Source: Archegozetes longisetosus
Taxonomy: Eukaryota; Arthropoda; Arachnida; Sarcoptiformes; Trhypochthoniidae
Reading direction: 5' to 3'
NCBI GenBank assembly: GCA_018873245.2
Contig: JAEMBT020000002.1
Span: 6,236,001 to 6,300,000, forward strand
Length of the DNA: 64,000 nt
Both the position numbers and the translations under genes were made by a program. Below the pieces are notes generated by a model that did no database searches, was not told where the DNA came from, and saw nothing but the letters and a program-made list of their open reading frames with translations. Shown here piece by piece: positions 1-10,729 of this stretch. Every line of letters begins with the position of its first letter. Position 1 is the stretch's first letter.

Positions 1-314
1 TAAAGCACACTATTAATAACTTTTTTTAGTCTAACTTTTCATAGTTCTTTGTACTCTATATGATAATTTATTAAAATTCTAAAGTTTTTATAATCTTTTA
101 CATAAACTCTATAAAAAATACTAACAACATTTGAAAGCATTTCCATATCTAATTTCGATTGGCTATAAGTTTGTGATAAATCAGTAATAAATCAAGTTGA
201 AGAGCAGGTTTGCTTTGGATTTGTGTCACATGAGTTACATTCTAGTGATATGATATGAAGTGCGCACTAAATGCCAGAGCTTACTTAAAACTTTAAGTTC
301 AATCAAACTTAATA
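1..314. other. Non-coding flank, nothing recognised
   Basis: AT-rich sequence left of the Tigger element. No ORF, repeat or RNA is recognised. Its last two bases are the TA target duplication of the element. Confidence 0.5.
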
Positions 315-2348
315 CAGTGAATTCCCGTTATAGTCAAGTCGATTTTGCCAGAAAAAATACTTGACTATAACGAAATTTGACTATATCCGATATAGGCAAG
401 TAATTTGACACTAAAAATAATGAGTTATTTTTGAGGAGTAACTTATTTAATGTTTCAAGATTTAAATTTATTTCTGCAAATAAGAGGTTATTTTAGATTG
501 TTTAAGATTATTTAGTCTATTATTGTAAATCATATTTTCAAAAGTATCCAAAACGTTGAGACCGTTCTGCAGGTTTTCCATTTGTATCACATATTTTCTG
601 AGGGTTGAGATAGCGTTCAAAGCATCATATAAACGCACGGGAGGTTCAATTTCTTCAGCTATAGAAATATCAGATTCATTCCCAGACTCATCCACTTTTG
701 TATCCTCTTCCAAAACATTGGTATTGAAATTTTGTATTATTTCAGGATCTGATACCTCTTCACTTGTAGTCACGCTTTCATCGACATTCAAATATTCGTT
801 AAAATCTGCGCCTTGAATACTAAGCCTCTCAGTTAATTCATCCCATAATATATCGTTTTCATTCGCATTTTCTTCGCTCTCATTATTGATATTTTCAGTA
901 AACTTAAAGCCAGCCTTTATGAAACAATTCTTAATTGTAGTATCGCTTATTTTATTCCACGAACTTCTAAGCATAATTAAGGCATCAAATAAATCAATTG
1001 ATTTGATGTCAGGGTACTGATTGTTATCCAATATAGAAATTAATTTTCTTACAATTAGTGAGCGGTAATAACCTTTTAAACATTTAATTATTCCCTGATC
1101 CATAGGTTGCAAACGCGAAGTTGTATTTCTCGGCAAAAATATAATCTTGACATTTGAGAGAGACATATATGGATGCGATGAGCAGTTATCGATAAAGAGC
1201 ATCACCTTTCGATTTTGTCTCAACATTTTTCTATTAAATTTTGTTAGAAATTCGGTAAAAATATCTGTTTTCATCCAAGATTTTTCATTACTTCGGTAAA
1301 TAACTGGTAAACCCTTTTTATTTCTGAAACATCGAGGCTCTCGTGACTTCCCTATAGCTATAAGTTTCTCTTTCTCACTGCCATCCATATTGGCACAAAC
1401 GAAGACTGAAATCCTTTCTTTACTTTTTTTACCCCTTTTAAACTTTTGGCCACTTAATGCATATGTTTTACTCGGAAGAAGACGCCAGGAAAGGCCGAAC
1501 TCATCACCATTAAAGATATTTTTCGGCTCGTAGTCCTTAACGATTTCGGGCAATTTAGACAACCAGTCGTTACAAACAGAGTCGGGTACTGAGTTGGCTT
1601 CGCCGTGACTTTTTTCGTAATTAATACAATTTCTTTCTCTGAATCGATTAATATAACCCGTCGAGGCCTTGAAGTTATTATAACCAAACCTTTGTCCGTA
1701 TTCACTCGCCTTTTCTTTCAATATATTGATATTCGTTGGCAGACCATAAGAGTTACATTTACCGATGAACTCTATTAATGCATTGTCGATCTCAGGATAT
1801 GATGAATTGCGAAAGCGTTTAGTATTACGAGATTTTTCAGTTTCAAACTCTTTGATCACTTTCTCTCGATTTTTTTTAATTCGAGAAATGTTTGATTCGT
1901 CTTTAAGTTGATCACTAAATTGAGCCAATATTTCTTTATATGGAGTCTTTTTATCAATTAGTTGAATGACTTTATATTTAACATCTAATGAAATTGATTT
2001 TCTCTTTTTTTGAAGACATGCTTTCACTAACACTTTAATGTCGGAAATAACATGCTTTATGTCTCAAAATAAAGCGTTTAATAAACAGTTTGTATGCAAT
2101 ACAAAATTTTTTACTTTTTAATGAATTACAGTCTGAAAAGTTTGACTTTACTTGACTATATCGGGATACGATATATGCTTTCTGTGCTTATAAAGCACTT
2201 GACAATAACGAATATTTGACTATAACCGAGTTGACTATAACCGAAAAATTTAACATTAAATATATAGGACTTTTGCCGGTGCTTAAGATATCGCTTGACT
2301 ATAGCGAAATTTGACTATAACCGACTTGACTATAACGGGAATTCACTG
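315..2348 (-). mobile_element. Complete Tigger/pogo DNA transposon
   Basis: An element of about 2.03 kb bounded by perfect 27-bp terminal inverted repeats that begin CAGTGAATTCCCG (315-341 and the complement of 2322-2348). TA dinucleotides at 313-314 and 2349-2350 are the target duplication expected for Tc1/mariner/pogo elements. Inside both ends there are several further direct and inverted copies of the motif TTGACTATAACG, which look like repeated transposase-binding sites. The single coding region is on the minus strand and is uninterrupted, so the copy looks young and possibly autonomous. Confidence 0.95.
468..2033 (-). CDS. Tigger-like (pogo) transposase, full length
   Basis: A 521-residue protein with the pogo/Tigger layout: an N-terminal helix-turn-helix (about residues 10-60), a CENP-B-type second DNA-binding domain (about 78-140, including ASTGYINRF) and a DDE_1 catalytic core (about 170-380). 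The acidic triad is visible as D177 (FNGDEFG), D282 (LFIDNCSSHP) and D312 (QPMDQG), a DD30D spacing typical of the family. The C-terminus is acidic and low in complexity. It would cut and paste its own element in the nucleus. There is no intron, stop or frame break. The start was taken as the first Met of the open frame, just inside the right end of the element. Confidence 0.93.
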   Translation of the reverse strand: MLVKACLQKKRKSISLDVKYKVIQLIDKKTPYKEILAQFSDQLKDESNISRIKKNREKVIKEFETEKSRNTKRFRNSSYPEIDNALIEFIGKCNSYGLPTNINILKEKASEYGQRFGYNNFKASTGYINRFRERNCINYEKSHGEANSVPDSVCNDWLSKLPEIVKDYEPKNIFNGDEFGLSWRLLPSKTYALSGQKFKRGKKSKERISVFVCANMDGSEKEKLIAIGKSREPRCFRNKKGLPVIYRSNEKSWMKTDIFTEFLTKFNRKMLRQNRKVMLFIDNCSSHPYMSLSNVKIIFLPRNTTSRLQPMDQGIIKCLKGYYRSLIVRKLISILDNNQYPDIKSIDLFDALIMLRSSWNKISDTTIKNCFIKAGFKFTENINNESEENANENDILWDELTERLSIQGADFNEYLNVDESVTTSEEVSDPEIIQNFNTNVLEEDTKVDESGNESDISIAEEIEPPVRLYDALNAISTLRKYVIQMENLQNGLNVLDTFENMIYNNRLNNLKQSKITSYLQK

Positions 2349-2875
2349 TACTAACAAATGAGATCAAGCCAACTAAATCATTTCAATCTTGAAATACAAC
2401 ACGCTTTTAAGTAATTTTATCTATTGCAAATATAGAGTTTAATTTGATTTAATCGACTCATATTTATATATCAATTAAAAAGCTAGGGCCTTTTGGATCG
2501 AATTAACAATTTATTATTTTAATTTAAAATATAAAGTCTAATCCGAGAACATATGTTGTAAAAAGTTTGTAAGCTTTTAAATTGAGTTTTGGCTATTACA
2601 AAACGGATTAGCTCGTCAACACATTCAATGATTATAATAGAAGCCGAGTTATGGCTTAAATCGTTGCTAGATTGATTTACAACAAAGTAGTCAATACTTA
2701 AGCATTAGTTATAACTCACTTGAGGAAACATTAGAGACAAAACACTAACAAAATTAAATGAATTTAAAAAATAATGCTTTCAAAGGATAGAAAACCGAAA
2801 GTTTGATTAATAATGAAAAAGGTTTCAAAATCATGCAATTGTCTGACACTAAGGGATGAAACAACATAATAATAA
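2349..2875. other. Intergenic, nothing recognised
   Basis: AT-rich spacer between the Tigger element and the 3' end of the coiled-coil/C2H2 gene. I see no conserved coding segment. Confidence 0.4.
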
Positions 2876-3496
2876 TTAGATAGGAGCTTGATGTTTTTTC
2901 CCCAAATGCACTTTCAACCCATGATTTGTGATGAAATGTTTGTGGCAAAGATCGCAAACAAATAATTGTCTCTTTACTGATTGCATTGGATTTTGACCAC
3001 TAATGAAATAATTGTGTTCTTCACTAATGTTTCGTTCAACGCTCGGACTAACGATCTCTGATTTAATGAGTTGCTGAGCCAACAAATGGTTTTGATTTTG
3101 TAATTTATTAATTTGTTGATTGAACAATTGCAAAATTTGTTCGTTCTGATTGCGCTTCGATTGCAATAGCAGTTCGTTTTGTTTGACTTTTTCGCAACAA
3201 ATCCGATACAAATTTGATTTTTCAATCTTGTTATTGATTAACAATAATTTTCGTTTCAGTTCAGAACATTTCTTATTAAAGTTTCGGATTTTATAGTCAG
3301 AAGATTTTGATTTATTGAGAACATGAATCCATAGACTCTTCAATTCGATTAGTTGTTCGACCAATTGGTCTCCAATACTATCATTACAAAAGAGTTGCAA
3401 TAATTGATTTGATTGTCTCAAACGAAACATCTCATTCGAGACTCTATTTCTCAATAATTGTATTTTATTATCCAATTCTGTTAAATTTTCAGACAT
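2876..3496 (-). CDS. Coiled-coil protein with one C-terminal C2H2 zinc finger
   Basis: An intronless 206-residue ORF that I cannot assign to a named family. Residues about 1-150 are rich in Leu, Gln, Asn and Lys in heptad-like spacing, which suggests a coiled coil. At the extreme C-terminus (about 179-202) there is one classical zinc finger: CDLC, then F, L and HLGKKH, giving the Cys2His2 ligands. A single finger after a dimerising coil could bind DNA, RNA or protein; the sequence does not decide. The start is the first Met of the open frame (MSENLTELDNKIQ). It may be a diverged homologue of a longer protein. That it is a gene is moderately supported; its function is unknown. Confidence 0.6.
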   Translation of the reverse strand: MSENLTELDNKIQLLRNRVSNEMFRLRQSNQLLQLFCNDSIGDQLVEQLIELKSLWIHVLNKSKSSDYKIRNFNKKCSELKRKLLLINNKIEKSNLYRICCEKVKQNELLLQSKRNQNEQILQLFNQQINKLQNQNHLLAQQLIKSEIVSPSVERNISEEHNYFISGQNPMQSVKRQLFVCDLCHKHFITNHGLKVHLGKKHQAPI

Positions 3497-3794
3497 TTTT
3501 ACTCATCGATTCAAATGACAATTAGTCCTAGACTTTTGTCACCAAAGTATCGATAACAACAAGTTTAGTCAATTATTCAAATAGATTTGATTTTTGGTTT
3601 GAGCGCAAAATTCAATTTCAAAATAGTTTAAAGAATCTCATCATAGACTGACTTAAAGTTTTTTTCAAACTTTTGTTTCAAAGGATTTATTTTTCAAATT
3701 ACTTCTCATGATTTGAATCTGAGAACCAGTAGTTTTAAAAGAATTGATCTAAGAAATATCTGATTAAAGTTTTCAATAATTATTTTTGGCTGCT

Positions 3795-4736
3795 CTATAA
3801 ATAGTTCAAATTTAAGTAGTCTTTCATCAATGAACTGATTTCTAAATATTGGATATTTTGAGGTAATCCCCAATTTGATCGAAGACAATTCCGTATGGAA
3901 TACCTTATCAAATGTTGTAGTGTTGGTATCATAGGAATAGGTTGAGCCAAATAGTAATCTAATGGACAATTGTATAGGTCTTTGAGAGTACGCAGTATTT
4001 GATTGGCTATAAGTGACAATTCTTTGTACAATAGAGTGTGATGAGAGATATCCGCCATGACTAATTTGATCCAAAGTAGTTTTTTTATTAAGCCTTCCGG
4101 AGTTGATATAGTGAGGTCATGTTTGATACGACGAATGATATGATTATTCTGATAGTCGACTGCAGGAATATTAGCCCCAAATTGCAGCAAGAGGCGTAAT
4201 ATATTTGGGTTTTCCGGTAGAAGAGTGCAGTTAACGACTGGTAGGTGTAAATAGCGCCATAAGTCACTTTTCGACTCAATTGCGTTAAATCGGGGATAAT
4301 CGACAAAACGAATGCTAACTTTTGTATCGTTTGGATCAATGAACTCGATTTTGAGTCTGTGCGCATAATCGAGAATGTATTTCAATACATAAAGCCCATT
4401 TTTATTCATAACATTATTAAGTTTAATATTAAGACATTTCTCAATTGTATACCATTGCCTTTCTTGGTATAGATATATAGACCAAATATCCCAGATTCCT
4501 TCCTGCTGTGCAATGAATAGTCTAATGAAACGCTCTATAAGATCATCCCTCTCAAAGTTGATATCAGCACAAAATGCTAATACAGCAGACATGAAATATC
4601 TATACATGAACTGAGATTCTGATTCATCAATGATTGATGATGAGTTAGCCATAAATTGTTTGATTAACTGTTCACATGCCTTCTCTTTATTAAAGTACTT
4701 GCTTGGATCTGATACATATCTTCTAATAATTTCCAT
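3795..4736 (-). CDS. Ankyrin-repeat and SOCS-box (ASB-like) protein
   Basis: An intronless 313-residue protein. The middle (about residues 175-200) holds an ankyrin-type segment, NPNILRLLLQFGANIPAVD. The C-terminus (about 268-300) matches a SOCS box: LQHLIRYSIRNCLRSNWG followed by LPQNIQYL. SOCS boxes bind elongin B/C and recruit cullin-5, so ASB proteins are substrate adaptors of cullin-RING ubiquitin ligases. Only one ankyrin repeat is obvious, fewer than in most vertebrate ASBs, and the N-terminal half is diverged. The substrate cannot be inferred. It lies tail-to-head with the C2H2 gene on the same strand, about 300 bp away. Confidence 0.68.
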   Translation of the reverse strand: MEIIRRYVSDPSKYFNKEKACEQLIKQFMANSSSIIDESESQFMYRYFMSAVLAFCADINFERDDLIERFIRLFIAQQEGIWDIWSIYLYQERQWYTIEKCLNIKLNNVMNKNGLYVLKYILDYAHRLKIEFIDPNDTKVSIRFVDYPRFNAIESKSDLWRYLHLPVVNCTLLPENPNILRLLLQFGANIPAVDYQNNHIIRRIKHDLTISTPEGLIKKLLWIKLVMADISHHTLLYKELSLIANQILRTLKDLYNCPLDYYLAQPIPMIPTLQHLIRYSIRNCLRSNWGLPQNIQYLEISSLMKDYLNLNYL

Positions 4737-5178
4737 TTCTCCAACTACCCCTATGTCTGGACCTAATACTAAACTATTAATTGATTTTAATGATACAAAA
4801 CGGTTAAGGCTATGTTGTCAAGGTGTGGATTTTATTGTTATAAATTGAACTATTAAGAGCTTTGCCTTGCGTTTCGGTAAATGTCAGAACGAGGTGCAAC
4901 AATACAACTCACAAAGCATGCTTTACTCCCCTCGACTAGAGTTCTTTCAAGCTTTTTAATTGTTGTTAATCAAATAGACACCGACATTTAGTTGAGATTG
5001 GGTTCAATTTCATTCTAATCATTTGTGATAACAATACTTGGATTCAAAGCGTTTGGTTAAAAATTATAAAATAGGAGGCAGTTTAGATTATAAAGTAAGG
5101 CTCTGAAGAAATGGTAGAAATTTAAATCGAACTGATTCGATTAGATTGTATTGAGTAGCTCTTTCAAAACTTTATGAA
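4737..5178. other. Intergenic, nothing recognised
   Basis: Spacer between the start of the ASB-like gene and the kinase pseudogene on the other strand. No conserved coding frame or RNA is seen. Confidence 0.4.
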
Positions 5179-6060
5179 TGACTGATAATAAATCTCTCAG
5201 CTCAAGTTCATCGTCAGATTCTGACAATGGTTTTCAGCTTGAACGTGAATTACAAAAGAAGAAAAAGAGTTATTAAATCAATCAGGTCTATGGCTTCAAA
5301 TTATGTATTGTATAGTTGGAACTATATAAAACAACTATATAAATGAAAAAATCATTAAAAGAAGTTAGTTGGTAAAAACATCGTGATCAAAGTGATGAAT
5401 AAAGAAGAGGTAAAATCAGTTGAGATAAATCCAGAAGATTTTGCGAGGAAACTCATAAAAGAGAAATTATTTATCAGTCACTTGACTCATCCGAGTATCA
5501 TTGAATACCACGATATTAAGGAATGTATGACTAGATTTTATATAGTAATCGAATTCGCAGATGAAGATAATGTTGATAAACATTTATCATATAATTTCAG
5601 TCATGGAATGAGTGAAAAGCTGCTTAGAATTTCTTCAGACAAGTGGCAGGAGCATTTAATTATTTGTATAGTGAAAGATCTGTTAATTTAGATATCAAAT
5701 CAGAAAATATTGTTCGTAAGTTATAGTAAAATTTCTTTTATTATTTGGTTAGGTAATTTTGAAGTCTTTTACTTTGACAATGACCTCAAGATTTAAAGCA
5801 TTAATAGTGAAGATATATCAGGCGCCAAAAGTAAGTAAAGCTAACGACAAACAGCCATTTGATCCGATGGCTGTTGGTGTATACAGTTTTGCAATTGTGT
5901 TATTTATTTTGCTTATCCATGATTTAAAAGCAACATATGAAGTACCTTACAATCTATTGTCGCATTTTCCTAAAAATCTTTCTGCTGAAGCTCAAGATTT
6001 ACTGAGGAATATGTTAAATAGTGACCCAAAGTAAAGGTTGATAATGGGGCAAATTGTCAG
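5179..6060 (+). pseudogene. Degenerate protein-kinase copy (TSSK/CAMK-like)
   Basis: Pieces of a serine/threonine kinase domain follow in the right order but in changing frames and with stops. There is an ATG with a Ser-rich start (5179), a lysine strand (IKVMNK), a helix-C region (REL-like KLIKEKLFISHLTHPSII), a hinge (YIVIEFAD), a catalytic-loop remnant LDIKSENIV in another frame (about 5685-5715), a DFG-like GNFE (about 5755), an APE-like YQAPKVS (5817), DPMAVGVYSFAIVLF for the DxWSLG helix, SAEAQDLLRNML near the end, and MGQIVSHL after a further frame change (about 6040-6060). The HRD aspartate context and the DFG motif are lost. The spacing and PFDPMAV segment resemble testis-specific kinases (TSSK). 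No introns are seen, so it may be a decayed retrocopy. Confidence 0.7.
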
Positions 6061-6530
6061 CCATCTGTAGCTTAAAAACAAATTTCGTTAGATTAGTTAT
6101 TAGAATTATGCGTTTAATAAACGCTTTCGTAAATAAGTTATTAGAAGAATGGGAGCAAGAGCTAACTTTTGCTGTGGATTTTAAAAATGATGAGCTATGC
6201 AGTACTATCAGAATCAAAGATCGTCTATCTTTTATGCCTGAAATTCCTGACTTTACTATAGAATATCAGCTCATATTGTCTCAGAGTGTTCTATACTGCT
6301 GTTCTAACTTAGCTTTTTTGTATAGTGAGTTTGAGTAGGTGTTTTGCAGCCCAAGTCACACCAATATAGCACCTAATTGTTCGATTGCGATGGAACTAAG
6401 TTTTCAAATCTTGATATTACTTGTGTAAATCAATAATATAAATATTAATAAATATAACCTGTAGGAAAATGAATAATTTATTCTCTATTTTGCAGGGTAT
6501 GAAATATCTGTTTGATTCTTTATAATAGAA
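6061..6530. other. Intergenic, nothing recognised
   Basis: Region between the kinase relic and the 3' end of the Sec1/Munc18 gene. It contains one short open frame (6054-6338, plus) without recognisable similarity, probably chance. Confidence 0.35.
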
Positions 6531-8355
6531 TTATTTGGTTGAATCTTCGAAAAGTATGGAATTTAAAAGCATTCGAGGAGTAATCAAACCATTGGCACAG
6601 AATATGACATCATTTTGGTATAACTCTGGCACCGAAATCAAATCATTATAAGAAAGTCCTCCTAGAACAAATAGAAATAACTTTCTTCTTGCTGGTTTTG
6701 AGCTCTGCTTACTGTAGAGCGTAGGAAAAAGTTGTTCAGATAAACAGTTGCTTTTGAAGTTATTAACGATTGTAGCAAAAACTGATTTGTCTTGTGGAAA
6801 AACTTTCAAGTTTGTAACTTCTTGTGTCAAGCTTACATAATCTTCTATTTGCGTCCAATCTATTTGACGCTCTTTTACTTTTTGTTTCAATATATCTTTT
6901 ATATGATTTGTATTGGTATCATTTTTGAGTAGACGATAGATTATTAAGAGTCGAATGATATCAATATTAGTAACCTCTCTGTCGGCCTTTTTGATAAATT
7001 TTTTCAAATATTTATTTCTGTCATTCAAAGACTTTTCGCTGAATCTTAAACTATCAGACGAGGCATTTTCTGATCCTAATAAAGCTTTCTCAATATTCAA
7101 TAACTCCGAATATCCCCTTATTTTGCACTTTTCAATCATTTGCAACGCGTTTCTAATATTAATATTTGTTTTTTCGATCAGATCCACATTTTTTCTATTT
7201 TTCTGTTTATCTTTAATTTTAGTCAAAGTCTCAGTAATTGACGATATTTGGGTGAGACTAATGTGTTTGAGTTTTCTATAGTCCAAATCTGAATCATTTA
7301 TGTAATTTTTCTCCAATTCGTTGTAAACAAATGGTCGGAAATGACTGGAATGACGTATTGGTGTTATTAAATCAATACTTCTATCAATTATAAGAAGTTC
7401 GTAATCAGTGTTGTGCTTAGGCTCTCCACTCTCTCTTCTTTTTGCAGCTATTTTTTTCATTTCCTTAAGAACCACCTCTGCAATTAATTTATTCGCCTGA
7501 TGAAAACTTTTCATATACCGAAAAAACAGCTGGAAATTGACCTAAATGTTCGAATAAGTTGGCTAATCGCTTTCCTATTCTGTTAATCATAACATAATCT
7601 GTGGACATTTCGCGAGAACAAATTTTGTATTCGGCTAACCAGTCCATGTTGGGGTTATTATCGATAACAACTATATTTTCATCAATACACTGAAAGGCAC
7701 CCAATTGTATAACTTCTGAAGTTTTCGAAACGGATGCCAATGACGTGAATTCGTTGATTCGTTTTCTGTCACAATCTGAAGAAATATAGGTCGAAAATAT
7801 TGAATAACTGCCACTTTTTTCCTCTGATATATTAGTCTTGATTCGATTGAACTCTTTATCACTTAATTGATTGATACATATTAAATAAATAGTGTGATAA
7901 CTTTTTAGTAATTGTTTAGGCAATCGATCGTTAATGTTATATTGACATGATATCCCAATTGGTTGCATCTTCAATGTCTCTGGCTTAATAATATCTTCTA
8001 GCAAAGCATAACTTCTATCATCAGTTATTAGAATTTTTCCAAACACATCATCTTTAACACCTTTCAAAATGTTCTCATAATCTATTTTGATTTGGCTAAT
8101 AGGCTTCAAGAATCTTTCTCTGTAAATTACGTATAAAGTCTTACTGAGAATAGAGCAATTTCTATTCATTTCTTTAGAATCAATTTTTCGCCAATTTGCA
8201 TCTGCATCAGTTCTACCACTAAGCGATGACTCTCCAGTTGAATCAACGACTTGAACGAGATCATTGTGATATTTGAAACTAAATGGTACCATCTTTATTG
8301 AAAGCATTCCTGACTTTTTTAGATTCTTATTTCGATTACTCAAACTTGAATGCAT
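6531..8355 (-). CDS. Sec1/Munc18 (SM) family protein, divergent, one frame break
   Basis: Two overlapping minus-strand frames (8355-7489 and 7514-6531) together make one SM protein of about 607 residues, the normal family length. The N-terminal part has the domain-1 start (GKILITDDRSYALLEDI) and the segment before domain 3a (LGQFPAVF, compare LKEYPAVRY of Munc18). The second part has the diagnostic LLIIDRSIDLITPI and the C-terminal FVLGGLSYNDL plus GLITPRMLL, closest to the Munc18/Rop branch rather than Vps33. SM proteins bind syntaxins and template SNARE assembly in vesicle fusion. The frames join only if one G is dropped near 7496-7497. A 22-bp GT-AG stretch (about 7494-7515) would also restore frame but would remove residues that align with Munc18. 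The gene is intronless and strongly diverged, so it may be a paralogue or retrocopy rather than the main Munc18. Confidence 0.78.
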
Positions 8356-9873
8356 TTTTCAACACAATCTCGTTATTTCACAAAAAGTACAATTTCTACT
8401 CAATGTTGTTAAAAGCAATACTTCTAGATTGAAATAACTAAATAATATCAAGATATGAAAAGGTTTCAAATTTATTAATCTTACTAGATGAAAATCTGAA
8501 AGTATATAGAGAACGACGTATTCAAAGAATTTGAATTTTACGCGAATCTATAAAATATACGTTAAATATTTCACTTTTGTAAAGTGTACGTTCAGTTATT
8601 TCGTATTGAAATGAACATTTCATTGTTTCGCGAAGCAGAAAAGTTTCATTTGTTGTGAAATTCTAAATGTAGCAGAAGTTGGTTAAAACCCCAGCGACGA
8701 AGCCAGAAAATTTTGAGTGTAAATATACAAGTTTGAAATGTGAAGTGAAGCTGCACCAATCTTACTCAAATTGAGTGTATACTTTTTCGGCTAAATCAAA
8801 TTGTATTTTAGTTTTAGGTTTGAATTATTCAGTATTTTACTTAATTTTTCATAATTACAAAACATTAAGAAAATTTTATACTAAAAATATGCAAACCTTT
8901 CCGTGAAGTTAGAGAGATTTGTATTAGGGGTACTCAAGCTCTGGAAAACTCCTGCTAGCTTTGCCATTGAATAAGTCATTTAAGTATGAATAGATTTTCC
9001 AGATACTTTTCAGCTAGACTGGAGATATCTAGCTATTACTGAAAACAAGTCGTCACAAGCTCTTTGGCGCTAGATTTCAGTACTAATAATGTAGCGCCTT
9101 CTCTAATAAGCAGACTATTGGAATCATGTATACATTGATTTGGAAAAAGTTCATTTCAAAATCAAATTGTTTTGAAGTCTGCAAAAACAGATTAACAGCA
9201 AAATAAAAAGAGTAGAAAACCCCGATCAATCATAGGCTGAACTTTAGAGAGGAGTAAATAGAGATCTCGATAGGTATTAATAGACTTGATCATTAAGTTG
9301 ATCTCAAGACATTGACACAACAAATAATTAAGTTTTATAAATTGAATAAAAACCTATTCTAATTACCGCCTTGTATGAAAAATAAAAGTCTCAACTTAAG
9401 AAAATGTGTTACTAAAATGTCGAATTTTATTTGTCGAGTGCAATTAAATGTTTTTATTATTTTTTTGATAGAATAGTTTTGAAGTCAACTCTTTCCAAAT
9501 TAATATACATTTATTATTGACACATCTTCTTCAGTTCAAATACTATTTCGTAGGTTAGACTTTTATATTTCATCAGGTGTTAATGAGAATAGTTTTTGTA
9601 TTTATTTTATAAAACATGATTTTATTTCTGTCAAGCAGTCGACAAGATCAAAAGTTCATTAATCCTTATCGAGATCTTTATTACTCATCCCTAAAGCTCA
9701 GTCTTAAATAAATTGGGTTTCTATCTTTTTATTTTGCAACTAACCCATTCTACTATACTTCAAACAGTTAAGTTTTTATATGAACTTTTTCCAAAATAAA
9801 ATGATCTCATTTGACAGTATTCAAATTTGTCAAGAGCTAATTAAATAATTGATGTTGTTTATTATTGAGCTAG
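8356..9873. other. Long intergenic stretch, no gene seen
   Basis: About 1.5 kb of AT-rich DNA upstream of the SM gene. The first few hundred bases should contain its promoter, but no clear element could be picked out. No conserved coding segment is visible. Confidence 0.4.
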
Positions 9874-10136
9874 TGTAAAATAAGTAAACTCGTGGCGATA
9901 TAAATTTACCTATTGGAGCTTTCATTTGAACTTTCTTTTTTGAAGAAATACGTTAACTCAATAGGCCTTTCACTGTGGATTAATAATACTTTCTATATTG
10001 AATTCAGTATAGAAAGATTTTTAATCCATATTAAATGGCCTATGAGTTAACGCATTTGTTCAAAAAGTAGGTTTATTTATACAATATAATAGGCAAATTT
10101 ATACTGCCACGAGTTTACATATTAACTTATTTTGAC
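9874..10136. mobile_element. Palindromic MITE-like hairpin element
   Basis: Two arms of more than 100 bp are near-perfect inverted copies. The left arm runs AAAATAAG..AAACTCGTGGC..ACGTTAACTCAATAGGCC (from 9876) and the right arm mirrors it: GGCCTATGAGTTAACGC, GCCACGAGTTTAC, CTTATTTT (to 10134). A short loop with TTCTATATTGAATTCAGTATAGAA lies between. It has no coding capacity. This structure is typical of foldback-type non-autonomous DNA elements. The exact ends and target duplication are not certain. Confidence 0.8.
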
Positions 10137-10729
10137 CCAAAATCCAGTTCAATTCCATTTAATATTTGAAACCTGGCGTACTATTTTAAATGCAGTTAAT
10201 CACTATGAGCTTATAACCTCTGTATCGCTTAATCATTAAGAGTCAACTTGAAAGCTACTCTCCCTATAAAAAGTGCTAACCAGTGATCATAAGTCAGAAC
10301 TTGAATACCATTTACATTATTTTAGGCGTTTATTTTACTTATTAGACATGCGAACAAACTTTCAGTAAAATAAGTTAGATAAACACATGAAAATAGTTCT
10401 ACTAATAAAGTTGAGACGTGCTTATAAAGAGAAATCTTGTAAACAGTCGCAAGCGTATCTCAGCTCGGCTTTGTTAACACGATTGCACGTTTAGTGATAG
10501 AGTAGTGCCATCTCTATTCATAGCTGTGGTTAGGATATAGTGTAGATCACATATTACTCGACATCCGTATCCGTAAATGTAAAGCCATTTATACAGTTGT
10601 ATTATACATGTTATACGTGCTGTACACATATATGCCATACATCTATATATGAATCTAAATTAGTATTAATTTGATCGACACGTATCATATTTTAATTATT
10701 TTGTTTAGTTTTGATTTGTATAAATCGCA
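10137..10729. other. Upstream region of hnRNP gene 1
   Basis: Non-coding sequence ahead of the first hnRNP gene. The last few hundred bases probably hold its promoter and 5' UTR. No specific motif is assigned. Confidence 0.35.

Noticed and set aside
6531..8355. Vps33 as identity of the SM protein
   Set aside because: LLIIDRSIDLITP also fits Vps33, but FVLGGLSYNDL plus GLITPRMLL and the PAVF segment resemble Munc18 more; left at family level.
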